Shown piece by piece: positions 8,396 to 15,605 of a DNA stretch of 27,492 nt. The stretch is from Planctomycetales bacterium (GTDB taxonomy: Bacteria > Planctomycetota > SZUA-567): positions 1-27,492 of the forward strand of contig BNUQ01000024.1 in assembly GCA_025997475.1 (NCBI GenBank), written 5' to 3'. The position numbers and the translations under genes are program-made. The notes under the pieces are model-generated. The model was not told the DNA's origin. It worked only from the letters and a program-made list of their open reading frames with translations, and ran no database searches. Numbering within the stretch: position 1 is the first letter of the stretch; each line of letters begins with the position of its first letter.

Positions 8396-8581
8396 GGCTC
8401 TATTCAATTGCCACGCCTTTTAAGGCGTGGATAGCGTCTCTCTTAATAATGGGCTTTAGCCCAAACAAAAATTCGGCTGAAGCCGGTGGGATGAAACCAC
8501 ATTTTTTATTTTTGGACTAAAGTCCTTTCTTTTTTTTGACCGTTCACCACGCCCTAAAGGGCGTGGCAATTGAATAGAGCC
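8396..8581. mobile_element. 186-bp MITE-like element with perfect 22-bp inverted ends
   Basis: The ends at 8396-8417 and 8560-8581 are perfect 22-bp inverted repeats beginning GGCTCTATTCAATTGCCACG. Inside are five short perfect hairpins: CCACGCC/GGCGTGG (8411-8430), GGGCTTTAGCCC (8451-8462), CGGCTGAAGCCG (8474-8485), GGACTAAAGTCC (8514-8525) and CCACGCCC/GGGCGTGG (8547-8566). It has no coding capacity and sits between the two paralogous kinases. A nine-base C run follows the right end. No clear target duplication is visible. It resembles the palindrome-rich non-autonomous elements found in several bacterial phyla. Confidence 0.75.
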
Positions 8582-8686
8582 GCCCCCCCCCGTCAACCGC
8601 TGATAGAGCATCGCGCCTGCCACCCCTCCGTAGCGGAAAATTTAAGTAGAGGGGAATTTAAGCGGAAGCCGAATGACAACAATCAA

Positions 8687-11017
8687 ATGAAAAACCACAC
8701 CAAATTAGGTCTGGCGTTAGTTTTCTTTGCCGTCTCATCGCTGGCGGTGTTGGCGTTGGCGATTTTTACGCGGTATGTGGTCGACGGCTACGCCGACAGC
8801 GAAGAACACCATATCGCCGAGCGGATGAAAGCGCTCGCCATCGCGGGCGCCACTCTCGCGACGCCGGAACAACTCAATTCCTATCAATCGCCCGCCGATA
8901 TGGAGCGCCCCGATTACCGCGAATTAAAGGAAAAATTGGCGACGTTCGCCCAAGCGATGAACGTCAAATACGTTTATTATTTGCGCTCGGCGGGCGACGG
9001 CAAAATCCAATACGTTATCGACAACGACTACGATATAGAAACGCAGGTCGGTTTGGCGACGCCGCCGGAAGCGGCCGAAGTCGAAAACGGCGCGACGGAA
9101 GCGTTGGCCGGTCAAGTCATATCCTCGCAAATCGGCTATTACACCGTGGGGTGGGACGGCTTGCTCTCCGCCTATGCGCCGGTGCGCGACGCCGCCGGCG
9201 AAATTATCGCCGCCGTCGGCGTGGATTTGGAAGACACGCGCATTATGGCGTCGCGGCAACGCACGCAGTTTTTGACCGGCGCGCAAATTTTTTGTTTCGT
9301 GTTGCTCATCGTCAGCGGCGGTATCGGTTTGTTCCATTTTCGCCGCGCCGAGCGGCGGGCGCTTGCCGCCAGCGCCACCAAATCCGCGTTTCTCGCGCGG
9401 ATGAGCCACGAGATTCGCACGCCGATGAACGCGATTATCGGAATGAGCGAACTGGCGCAACGCGAAGGACATTCGCCGCGCCAACTCGCCGCCTATTTGG
9501 CGGGCATCAAAAACGCCGGCGTCAATCTGCTCGGCATCATCAACGACATTCTCGACTTTTCCAAAATCGAATCCGGCAAAATGGCCATCCGACCGGAGCG
9601 TTACGGCGTGGCGGCAATGCTCGACGACGTGATGGCGATTGTCGGGGTTCGCCTCGCGGAAAAAACGCTGGCGTTGGAGGAGCATATCGAGCCGACCGTG
9701 CCGCGCGAACTCATCGGCGACGCGGGGCGCGTGCGCCAGGTGTTGACCAATCTGTTAAGCAACGCCGTCAAATACACCCACAAAGGATTCGTTAAATTTT
9801 CGCTGGATTGGCGGACGGTCGGCGCGGAGCAAGACCGGGCGGAATTGAAATTCGTCGTCACCGACAGCGGCATCGGCATCAAAGAAGCGGATTTGCCGCG
9901 TTTATTCGGCGATTTTTCGCGCGTGGACGAGCGCCGCAACGCAAGCATCGAAGGCACCGGTTTGGGGTTGGCGCTGGCGCGGCGGCTCTGCCGCGCGATG
10001 GGCGGCGACATCACCGTAACCAGCGAATACGGGAAGGGTTCGACGTTCACCGCGACCGTTATCCAAGGCGTGGGCGACTGGTCGCGGCTCGGCAACTATC
10101 CCGCCGCCGACCGCAAATCCTCGCGCCGCACCGTCGCGGCGAAGCCGCGGCATTCGTTCACGGCGCCGACGGCGCGGGTGCTCGCGGTTGACGATTTCGC
10201 GCCGAACTTACTGGTCGTCGAAGGACTGCTCGCGCCGTATCAAATCGAGACGCAGGCGTGCATCTCCGGCGCCGAAGCGATTGAGTGGTTGCGCCAATGC
10301 GAATTTGATGTCGTGTTTATGGACCATATGATGCCGGAAATGGACGGTCTTGAGGCGACGAAAGCGATACGGGAAATGGGGCGCACCGCTTTGCCGATTG
10401 TCGCGCTGACCGCCAACGCGGTCGTCGGGATGCGCGAAATGTTTTTGTCAAACGGCTTCAACGATTATTTGTCGAAACCGATAGAAGTCCCGCTCTTGGA
10501 CGGCATTTTGCGCAAATGGATTCCGCGCGACAAACAACAGCCGTTGGTCGAGACCGTCCCGGTCGAAACCGGCGCGGTCGAAACCGGCGCGGTCGAAACC
10601 GGCGCGGTCAAGACCGACGCGGTCGAAACCGTCAGGCAAGCGGACGCCGCGCCGCCGAACTTGCCGGCAATCGCCGGCGTGAACGCTCAGGCGGGCTTGA
10701 CCAAAGTCGGCGGCAATCCGGCGACGTATATGAGAATTCTGGCGATGTTTTGCCAAGACGCGCAAGCGCGTCTGCCGCTATTTGCGCAAACGCCGGACGG
10801 CGAGGCGGCGTGGAAAAATTTCACGATACAAACGCACGCGCTCAAAAGCGGCTTGGCGAATATCGGCGCGGACGAGTTGTCGGCGCAGGCGAAAGCGTTG
10901 GAACTTGCCGGCAAAGAGCGCGACGCGGCGGCGGTGCGGCGACAGTTGGACGACTTCCGGCCGGCGCTCACCGAACTCGTCAAAAATGTCGGCGACGGCT
11001 TGGCGGCGAAAAAGTGA
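8687..11017 (+). CDS. Hybrid histidine kinase (sensor-HisKA-HATPase-REC-HPt), intact
   Basis: A 776-residue phosphorelay kinase, paralogous to the preceding one. Membrane helices at about 7-28 and 197-216 enclose a periplasmic sensor of about 170 residues; its end (SAYAPVRDAAGEIIAAVGVDLE) is the typical end of a Cache/PAS-like extracellular domain. HisKA carries His241 in MSHEIRTPMNAI. The ATPase domain is complete: N-box N359, G1 box DSGIGI at 393-398, G2 box GTGLGLAL at 423-430. The receiver has D502/D503, phospho-acceptor D546, T575 and K597. A VETGA-repeat linker (621-648) precedes an HPt domain with His717. An open frame begins at 8570, but that codon lies inside the inverted end of the neighbouring mobile element and 39 residues before the first helix, so the ATG at 8687 is preferred; its ribosome-binding site is weak. 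No separate output regulator is nearby. Confidence 0.9.
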   Translation: MKNHTKLGLALVFFAVSSLAVLALAIFTRYVVDGYADSEEHHIAERMKALAIAGATLATPEQLNSYQSPADMERPDYRELKEKLATFAQAMNVKYVYYLRSAGDGKIQYVIDNDYDIETQVGLATPPEAAEVENGATEALAGQVISSQIGYYTVGWDGLLSAYAPVRDAAGEIIAAVGVDLEDTRIMASRQRTQFLTGAQIFCFVLLIVSGGIGLFHFRRAERRALAASATKSAFLARMSHEIRTPMNAIIGMSELAQREGHSPRQLAAYLAGIKNAGVNLLGIINDILDFSKIESGKMAIRPERYGVAAMLDDVMAIVGVRLAEKTLALEEHIEPTVPRELIGDAGRVRQVLTNLLSNAVKYTHKGFVKFSLDWRTVGAEQDRAELKFVVTDSGIGIKEADLPRLFGDFSRVDERRNASIEGTGLGLALARRLCRAMGGDITVTSEYGKGSTFTATVIQGVGDWSRLGNYPAADRKSSRRTVAAKPRHSFTAPTARVLAVDDFAPNLLVVEGLLAPYQIETQACISGAEAIEWLRQCEFDVVFMDHMMPEMDGLEATKAIREMGRTALPIVALTANAVVGMREMFLSNGFNDYLSKPIEVPLLDGILRKWIPRDKQQPLVETVPVETGAVETGAVETGAVKTDAVETVRQADAAPPNLPAIAGVNAQAGLTKVGGNPATYMRILAMFCQDAQARLPLFAQTPDGEAAWKNFTIQTHALKSGLANIGADELSAQAKALELAGKERDAAAVRRQLDDFRPALTELVKNVGDGLAAKK
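10557..10634 (+). repeat. 15-bp in-gene tandem repeat in the REC-HPt linker of kinase 2
   Basis: Five near-copies of a 15-bp unit (GTCGAAACCGGCGCG type) encode Val-Glu-Thr-Gly-Ala repeats. The position, between receiver and HPt, and the 15-bp period match those of the paralogous kinase, but the repeated sequence is different. Confidence 0.8.
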
Positions 11018-11176
11018 GGGAGCGGCGCGATTGACGTTTAAGCGTGCGGCAAATTCCACCGCCGCAACTGCGCTTTAACCAATCAGGTTTTACCGGTCTT
11101 TGGTCGCGAAACCGCCACACCGGCAAGCATTTGCCGACGCGGAAACTGCCGTCGATACGATGACCTGGCGATTTAT

Positions 11177-12172
11177 TCACGCTAACGCGTCGCGCAATAA
11201 CGCGCGCCAACCGGTACCGGCGGAAAAATAAAGCGGTGCCGCGCGGAGTAATTTCAGCAGACGGCGCGGGCGCGGTAATGGCGTAACTTCGATGCGGCGT
11301 GCATAAAAGTCGATAAATTGCGCGAGTAATTGCCGATTGCGCGGCGGAATCTCTTCGGCGAATAAGCGTTTTCCCACTTCGGTTTGCAGGGTGATAAATT
11401 CTTCGCGCCAACGGGAAAATTCCGCGATTTTTTCGGCACCGGACATCGCGCGGATTTGACGCCAGCGCGTCAATAACGTTACCGGAAAGCCGGTCAATTC
11501 AAGATTCGTAACATTGTTTGCATGGACGCGGTAATAAGTCAGCGGCGCGGGCTCGTAATAAAATTTTTCGGTGAGCGCGGCGAGATTGCGGAGCCACGCA
11601 TCGCATCCGCGATAATTTTCCGGCACCGGCAACGCCCGCGCGATAAATTCACGCCGCACCAATAAATTATGCCCGTAAGCGAACAGATAGCGCGGAATCA
11701 ACGCAAAAGCGCCGCCGCGATTGATTTGCGCGGCAATTCGCGGCGCCGCGCCGCGCGGCAACAGCGTCTCGCCCCGCTCCGACAAGTTCTCATTGACGCG
11801 CCACGAATCGCAAGCAAAAACCACTTTTTCGGGATGCGCTTCAAACGCCGCCGTCAACCGCGCGATTTTTTCCGGCAACCACACATCGTCTTGGTCGCAT
11901 AAAAAAACGCCGTCGCCGGACGCTCGCGCCAACAACGCCGAAAAGTTTTTGACCACGCCGAGCGGTGCCGGATTAACGATAATTTCCAATTTCACACTCG
12001 CCGGTTTTTCGGGCAGGACGTCGGCAATCGCCCGCCGCGTCGCATCGTCCGGCGAATCGTCGCCGATTAAAATCTCATCGGGCAACCGCGTCTGCGCGAA
12101 CAGCGACCGCAACTGTTCGCCGATATATTTTTCCCCGCGATATGCCGCGAGAACAACGGATAGGGTAGTCAT
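11177..12172 (-). CDS. Family 2 glycosyltransferase
   Basis: A 331-residue GT-A-fold glycosyltransferase of the rhamnosyltransferase-like GT2 type, expected to use a nucleotide sugar for surface polysaccharide or glycolipid synthesis. The N-terminal nucleotide-binding segment starts SVVLAAYRGEKYIGEQL and includes GDDSPDDAT. The metal-binding motif is CDQDDVWLPEK near residues 92-102. The remainder carries acceptor-binding features (YRVHANNVT near 225-235) and a basic C terminus. There is no membrane segment. An open frame begins at a GTG at 12214, but the ATG at 12172 aligns with the paralogue's start and is preceded by GAG. It ends convergently with kinase 2 and lies about 50 bp downstream of its paralogue on the same strand, so the two may be co-transcribed. 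Sugar and acceptor cannot be predicted. Confidence 0.87.
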   Translation of the reverse strand: MTTLSVVLAAYRGEKYIGEQLRSLFAQTRLPDEILIGDDSPDDATRRAIADVLPEKPASVKLEIIVNPAPLGVVKNFSALLARASGDGVFLCDQDDVWLPEKIARLTAAFEAHPEKVVFACDSWRVNENLSERGETLLPRGAAPRIAAQINRGGAFALIPRYLFAYGHNLLVRREFIARALPVPENYRGCDAWLRNLAALTEKFYYEPAPLTYYRVHANNVTNLELTGFPVTLLTRWRQIRAMSGAEKIAEFSRWREEFITLQTEVGKRLFAEEIPPRNRQLLAQFIDFYARRIEVTPLPRPRRLLKLLRAAPLYFSAGTGWRALLRDALA

Positions 12173-12222
12173 TGAAATCTCATTTTCGAGGTTATTAAAC
12201 CAATCAATTTTCACTTACCGCT

Positions 12223-13248
12223 TTATCCCAACAAATCGCGGAGCATTGACCGCCAACGTGCGGGAACGAAACGCGGGTAATTATTGCGCAATCGCCAAAT
12301 TTCCGGCAGACGCCGGTAGCGCGGTTGCTTTATCAATTCCATTCGGCGCCGGTAAAATTCATATGCGGCGTCTAATCGCGCCTCATTGCGTTGCCGGACA
12401 CTATCCGGTAAATTTATTATCATCGCGCTGGTAACGCGCTTGCGTAACGCCGTATATTGCTCGTAAAGTTGTTGATATTCTCCGGCGGCGCGGCGCGACA
12501 TAATCTCGTAAACTCGGCGAAACAACAACAATAGCCGCCCTAACGCCGTGCGACGACTATCCCACAACACCGGTGTCGTGGCATTGTTTTCGTGTACACG
12601 GTAACGTGTCAAAACCAGATTGACGCAATGCGCAGTTTCATAAAACGTTGAAATAACACCTAACCACATATCAAGATAGGAAAAACAATCCGGCGTTGGT
12701 AAAAAAACATCGCGAAATTCGCGCCGGATTGCCACATTGTGCAACGATAACCACCATTGACCGGGATAAATGCGACTAAAAGCGTCGCCGTCATTGAATG
12801 CGGTAATTTCTTGTTCGGTATTTTCACTCACCCAAAAAAGACGGTCATAAAATTTCGTCATAGTCGCGTCGGCGCGGATACTGTCGCCAAACGCGAGCAT
12901 TTTATCGGGATGATTTACCAACGTCGCGCTCAACGTCGCGATTTTTTCCGGCAACCACACGTCGTCTTGGTCGCAAAAGAAAATGAAATCACCGCCGGCT
13001 TGCGCGCATAAATTTTCAAAATTTTTCAAATGCCCTAATTGTTGCGGATTAACGGTAACTTCCAATTGCACGCTCGCCGGTTTTTCGGGCAACACGTCGG
13101 CAATCGCCCGCCGCGTCGCATCGTCCGGCGAATCGTCGCCGATTAAAATTTCGTCGGGCAACCGCGTCTGCGCGAACAGCGACCGCAATTGTTCACCGAT
13201 ATATTTTTCCCCGCGATGCGCGGCGAGAACGACGGATATGGTAGGCAT
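12223..13248 (-). CDS. Family 2 glycosyltransferase (paralogue of the neighbour)
   Basis: A 341-residue GT2 enzyme with the same architecture as the next gene on this strand. Residues 12-60 are identical in the two proteins, while later parts are much less similar. The metal-binding DQDD motif (about 93-96), WLPEK and a YRVHENNAT segment are kept. Starts are possible at ATG 13248 or ATG 13260; neither has a clear Shine-Dalgarno sequence. The frame stays open to 13353, but that extension crosses the inverted end of the small element at 13278-13465 and is unlikely to be coding. The element lies directly upstream, so it may affect expression. A role in O-antigen or capsule glycan assembly is an inference from the family. 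Confidence 0.86.
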   Translation of the reverse strand: MPTISVVLAAHRGEKYIGEQLRSLFAQTRLPDEILIGDDSPDDATRRAIADVLPEKPASVQLEVTVNPQQLGHLKNFENLCAQAGGDFIFFCDQDDVWLPEKIATLSATLVNHPDKMLAFGDSIRADATMTKFYDRLFWVSENTEQEITAFNDGDAFSRIYPGQWWLSLHNVAIRREFRDVFLPTPDCFSYLDMWLGVISTFYETAHCVNLVLTRYRVHENNATTPVLWDSRRTALGRLLLLFRRVYEIMSRRAAGEYQQLYEQYTALRKRVTSAMIINLPDSVRQRNEARLDAAYEFYRRRMELIKQPRYRRLPEIWRLRNNYPRFVPARWRSMLRDLLG

Positions 13249-13277
13249 GGGGATTCTCATTTTTTGGTGTTTCAATA

Positions 13278-13465
13278 GACCTGTTCGATAGCCAAGAGTG
13301 AGCAAATTTTCGTGTCTAATTTTTCGTTTCGCAAGAAAAAAATGACGAAGCAATACCGACTGGTTTTGTCCCGAGCGAGACGAGGCGCTATAATAATACG
13401 GGAATGGGGCTTAATCGGCTCATTTTTCTCATTAAACTACTTTATAGATATTTGTCGAACAGGTC
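13278..13465. mobile_element. 188-bp element with 13-bp inverted ends, carrying a promoter
   Basis: The left end GACCTGTTCGATA (13278-13290) and right end TGTCGAACAGGTC (13453-13465) are inverted copies with one mismatch; similarity extends four bases outward. The left end is preceded by TA. The exact left-end sequence occurs again, as a right end, at 26497-26509. The element lies between divergent genes, five bases before the RNase HII-like start codon. It contains no transposase. It may be a non-autonomous relic of an insertion sequence; the parent family is not identified. Confidence 0.6.
13366..13394 (+). promoter_or_regulatory. Sigma-70-like promoter inside the small element
   Basis: TTGTCC (13366-13371), a 17-base spacer and a perfect TATAAT (13389-13394) read toward the RNase HII-like gene at 13471. 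The TATAAT is consensus and the -35 matches at four of six positions. Confidence 0.6.
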
Positions 13466-13470
13466 GATTG

Positions 13471-14358
13471 ATGATTTTCGCGGGCATTGACGAAGCCGGT
13501 TTGGGTCCGGCGCTCGGCGTGTTGAGCGTCGCCGGCGCGGCGTTGCGCTTGCCCCCGGCGCTAAACGCGGCGTGGAATTTTTTCGGCGCGGACACGAAAA
13601 AAATTGTCGGCGACAGCAAAGCGATTTTCCCCGCCCAAGGGCTTGCCGGTTTAGAAGCGCCGCTCCTCGCCGCGTGGCAAACGCCGTTGCCGCGCGACCG
13701 CGACGAGTTCTTCACCGCGCTCGGCGATGTAAATTTTCTGCGTTTGGCGCGAGAAATTCCGTGGTCTGCCGCCGCGTGGCAAACGCCGCTCGCGGCGAAA
13801 AGCGCGGATATCGCCGCGCTCGCGGCGCGGCGAACGCCCGCGATAGAATTATTGACGTTGCAAGCCCGCACGTTGACGGCGGCGGAACTCAACCGCCAAT
13901 TCGCCGTCGCGAAAAAATCCGCCGTCGAATGGCGATTGGTCGCCGCGTTAATCCAAAAATTCGCCGCGCTCGACCCGTCCGCCGCAACCGTCATCGTGGT
14001 TGACAAACAGGGCGGGCGCCATTTTTACGCGCCGTTGCTGGCGGAACTTTTTGCGGCGCCGCTCATCGAAACCGTGCGCGAGGGCGCGGCGGGCTCGGAA
14101 TACGTCGTCGCCAACTGCCGCATAATTTTTGCGCCGCGCGCCGACGCGATTTTTTTTCCGGTGGCGCTCGCGAGTATGTTGGCGAAATATATCCGCGAGC
14201 GCTGTATGTCCGACCTGAACGCGTGGTTCGCCGCGCGATGCGCGAACTTGCGACCGACGGCGGGCTATCACGGCGACGCGACGCGTTTTTACGAAGCGGT
14301 CAAGAGCGTCCTCGACCGCGAGCAAATTCCGCACGATAAATTTTGGCGCCGTCGGTAA
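13471..14358 (+). CDS. RNase HII-like ribonuclease H family protein
   Basis: A 295-residue protein related to RNase HII, which cuts the RNA strand of RNA-DNA hybrids and removes ribonucleotides from DNA. The opening GIDEAGLGP corresponds to the GxDEAGRGP motif with metal ligands Asp7 and Glu8, but Leu replaces the Arg of the standard motif. The DSK triplet (48-50), a VVDKQGG segment with Asp178, the helix ALASMLAKYIRER (compare ASILAKVTRDR) and GYHGDA (compare GYPT) follow in family order. It is longer than ordinary RNase HII (about 200-220 residues) owing to an insertion between DSK and the central Asp. The frame is open from 13312, but the upstream part is the small mobile element; the ATG at 13471 has AGGT (13461-13464) upstream, contributed by the element end. 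It could be the cell's main RNase H2 or a divergent second copy. Confidence 0.78.
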   Translation: MIFAGIDEAGLGPALGVLSVAGAALRLPPALNAAWNFFGADTKKIVGDSKAIFPAQGLAGLEAPLLAAWQTPLPRDRDEFFTALGDVNFLRLAREIPWSAAAWQTPLAAKSADIAALAARRTPAIELLTLQARTLTAAELNRQFAVAKKSAVEWRLVAALIQKFAALDPSAATVIVVDKQGGRHFYAPLLAELFAAPLIETVREGAAGSEYVVANCRIIFAPRADAIFFPVALASMLAKYIRERCMSDLNAWFAARCANLRPTAGYHGDATRFYEAVKSVLDREQIPHDKFWRRR

Positions 14359-14388
14359 GAAGCCCCCATTCTCGCAAAAAATTTTATC

Positions 14389-14404
14389 GGGCGGCAAACC
14401 GCCC
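14389..14404. other. Short GC hairpin after the RNase HII-like gene
   Basis: GGGCGG-CAAA-CCGCCC forms a perfect 6-bp hairpin 30 bases after the stop codon. No T-run follows on the plus strand, so terminator function is uncertain. Confidence 0.35.
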
Positions 14405-14426
14405 AACCAAACCACATAAAATTTTC

Positions 14427-14455
14427 TTGAAATCATCTTGAGAGCGCGATACAAT
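14427..14455 (+). promoter_or_regulatory. Promoter of the NYN-domain gene
   Basis: TTGAAA (14427-14432), exactly 17 bases, then TACAAT (14450-14455). This is a good sigma-70-type promoter. Transcription should begin near 14462 and produce a leader of about 108 bases before the ATG at 14570. Confidence 0.65.
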
Positions 14456-14503
14456 GCGCCCGTTTTGTCGGAGCAAGTTGCGGTCAGGCAGATTTTTAGC
14501 ACC

Positions 14504-14558
14504 CCCATCTCCTTCGGGAGATGGGTACGGGCGGCGGATAACGCCGCCCTGTTTTTTT
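14504..14558 (+). terminator. Attenuator-like double hairpin in the leader of the NYN gene
   Basis: Hairpin 1 has 9-bp arms CCCATCTCC/GGAGATGGG closed by a TTCG tetraloop (14504-14525). Hairpin 2 has 8-bp arms GGGCGGCG/CGCCGCCC around GATAA (14529-14549) and is followed by seven T (14552-14558), the form of an intrinsic terminator. It lies after a promoter and 11 bases before the ATG, so it could stop transcription before the gene. It could alternatively terminate transcripts arriving from the RNase HII-like gene. Confidence 0.7.
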
Positions 14559-14569
14559 GGCAGGTTTCT

Positions 14570-15196
14570 ATGGTTGCCCAGCGGACTTACGTCTATATTG
14601 ACGGTTTTAATCTGTATTACCGTTGTTTGCGTAAAACGCCGCACAAATGGCTCGATTTGTCGCGGCTATGCGAACACCTTTTGCCGCCGGACAAGCACCA
14701 AATTCTGAAAATTAAATACTTTACGGCGCGAGTGCAAAGCCGACCGTATGACGTTGACGCGCCGACGCGACAAAACGCCTATCTGTTGGCGTTACAATCT
14801 CATATCCGCCATCTCGAAATCATTTACGGGCAATTTCTTTCGCATCCGGTTAGGCGACCGTTGGCGCCGCCGAATTCCGGTATGGTGGACATCATTCATA
14901 CCGAAGAAAAAGGCACCGATGTCAATTTAGCCGTTCATTTGCTGAATGACGCTTGGCGCGACGAATATGAATGCGGAGTGGTAATCTCCAATGACAGCGA
15001 CCTTGCCGAAGCGATGCGTTTGGCGAAAGACCGAAATAAAATAATCGGCTGGTTGGCGCCCGGCGGCAATTGTTTGTCTCACACCTTAAAAGACATTCCG
15101 CATTTCATAAAAATTATTCGCGCTAAAAATCTTGCCGCTTCACAACTGCCGCCGGTCATTCCCGGAACCAATATCCATAAGCCGGAAAAATGGTAG
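14570..15196 (+). CDS. NYN-domain (PIN-like) protein, putative ribonuclease
   Basis: A 208-residue cytosolic protein of the NYN/LabA family, a branch of the PIN-like nucleases. It shows the family acidic centre: Asp11 and Asn14 in TYVYIDGFNLYY, Asp117 in EEKGTDVNLAVHL, and Asp142/Asp144 in VVISNDSDLAEAM. These residues usually bind a metal ion for RNA cleavage. The length and single-domain form are normal for bacterial members. An open frame starts at 14438, but it crosses the terminator hairpin; the ATG at 14570 has GCAGG upstream at seven bases and begins directly at the domain. Expression is probably controlled through the leader hairpins. The toxin-antitoxin pair follows after 145 bases under what looks like its own promoter. 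The RNA target is unknown; some family members are transcription-linked or phage-defence proteins. Confidence 0.85.
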   Translation: MVAQRTYVYIDGFNLYYRCLRKTPHKWLDLSRLCEHLLPPDKHQILKIKYFTARVQSRPYDVDAPTRQNAYLLALQSHIRHLEIIYGQFLSHPVRRPLAPPNSGMVDIIHTEEKGTDVNLAVHLLNDAWRDEYECGVVISNDSDLAEAMRLAKDRNKIIGWLAPGGNCLSHTLKDIPHFIKIIRAKNLAASQLPPVIPGTNIHKPEKW

Positions 15197-15221
15197 CCCG
15201 TCCGTTCGCCGATTTTTGGCG

Positions 15222-15259
15222 CGGTCGGTAGCGCGATTGCTATAATTTTTTGCCGACCG
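15222..15259 (+). promoter_or_regulatory. Putative promoter/operator of the toxin-antitoxin pair
   Basis: A perfect TATAAT (15241-15246) lies inside a 7-bp inverted repeat, CGGTCGG (15222-15228) and CCGACCG (15253-15259). A TTGGCG 19 bases upstream of the TATAAT is a poor -35. An inverted repeat over the -10 box is what an autoregulating antitoxin would bind; this is an inference. Confidence 0.45.
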
Positions 15260-15341
15260 ATTATTTTGCGGAAAAATAAGAAAACTTCTTAAAAATAAAT
15301 AGGCGCGTTTTACGCGGCGCGCTATCATTTTGCCAAGCCCT

Positions 15342-15605
15342 ATGTATGAAATATACGTTAAAAAACGCGCGTTAAAAAATTTGCGGAAAGCGCCGCCGTT
15401 CGTGCAGGATTTATTCGCGGAATTAGTCGCGGATTTACGCGCCACCGGCGCGATACAACCGGCGTGGTCGAATTTTTCCAAATTGACCGCCAATCAATAC
15501 CACTGCCATCTAAATTATTCTTATGTCGCTTGCTGGCAACACGAAAACAACTCCATTAAAATTGAGGTCTATTATGCCGGTTCACGAGAAAACGCGCCGT
15601 ATTGA
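15342..15605 (+). CDS. RelE/HigB-like type II toxin
   Basis: An 87-residue basic protein with the RelE/ParE fold pattern: a first strand MYEIYVKKRALKNLRK, a helix with ADLRATG, a middle region KLTANQYHCHLNYSYVACW and a final strand IKIEVYYAGSRENAPY. Relatives are ribosome-dependent mRNA interferases or gyrase poisons. The compact size, and an overlapping downstream gene for an HTH protein, give the reversed toxin-antitoxin order of HigBA-type loci. The frame could start at a TTG at 15330, but ATG 15342 fits the family start better; no strong ribosome-binding site is seen. Catalytic residues of this family vary and cannot be fixed here. Assignment to RelE rather than HigB is open. Confidence 0.78.
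   Translation: MYEIYVKKRALKNLRKAPPFVQDLFAELVADLRATGAIQPAWSNFSKLTANQYHCHLNYSYVACWQHENNSIKIEVYYAGSRENAPY

Noticed and set aside
8570..8686. Upstream extension of kinase 2
   Set aside because: It begins inside the inverted end of a mobile element and adds a non-hydrophobic basic leader; ATG 8687 is at the membrane helix.
11018..11176. Gap between kinase 2 and the first glycosyltransferase
   Set aside because: No terminator with T-run, heptad array or gene was seen here.
13312..13470. Upstream extension of the RNase HII-like protein
   Set aside because: It is the translated small element; the family motif GIDEAG begins right after ATG 13471.
14438..14569. Upstream extension of the NYN protein
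   Set aside because: It would translate the promoter -10 box and both leader hairpins.
15140..15493. 117-codon minus-strand open frame across the toxin promoter
   Set aside because: It overlaps two better-supported genes on the other strand and has no recognisable domain.
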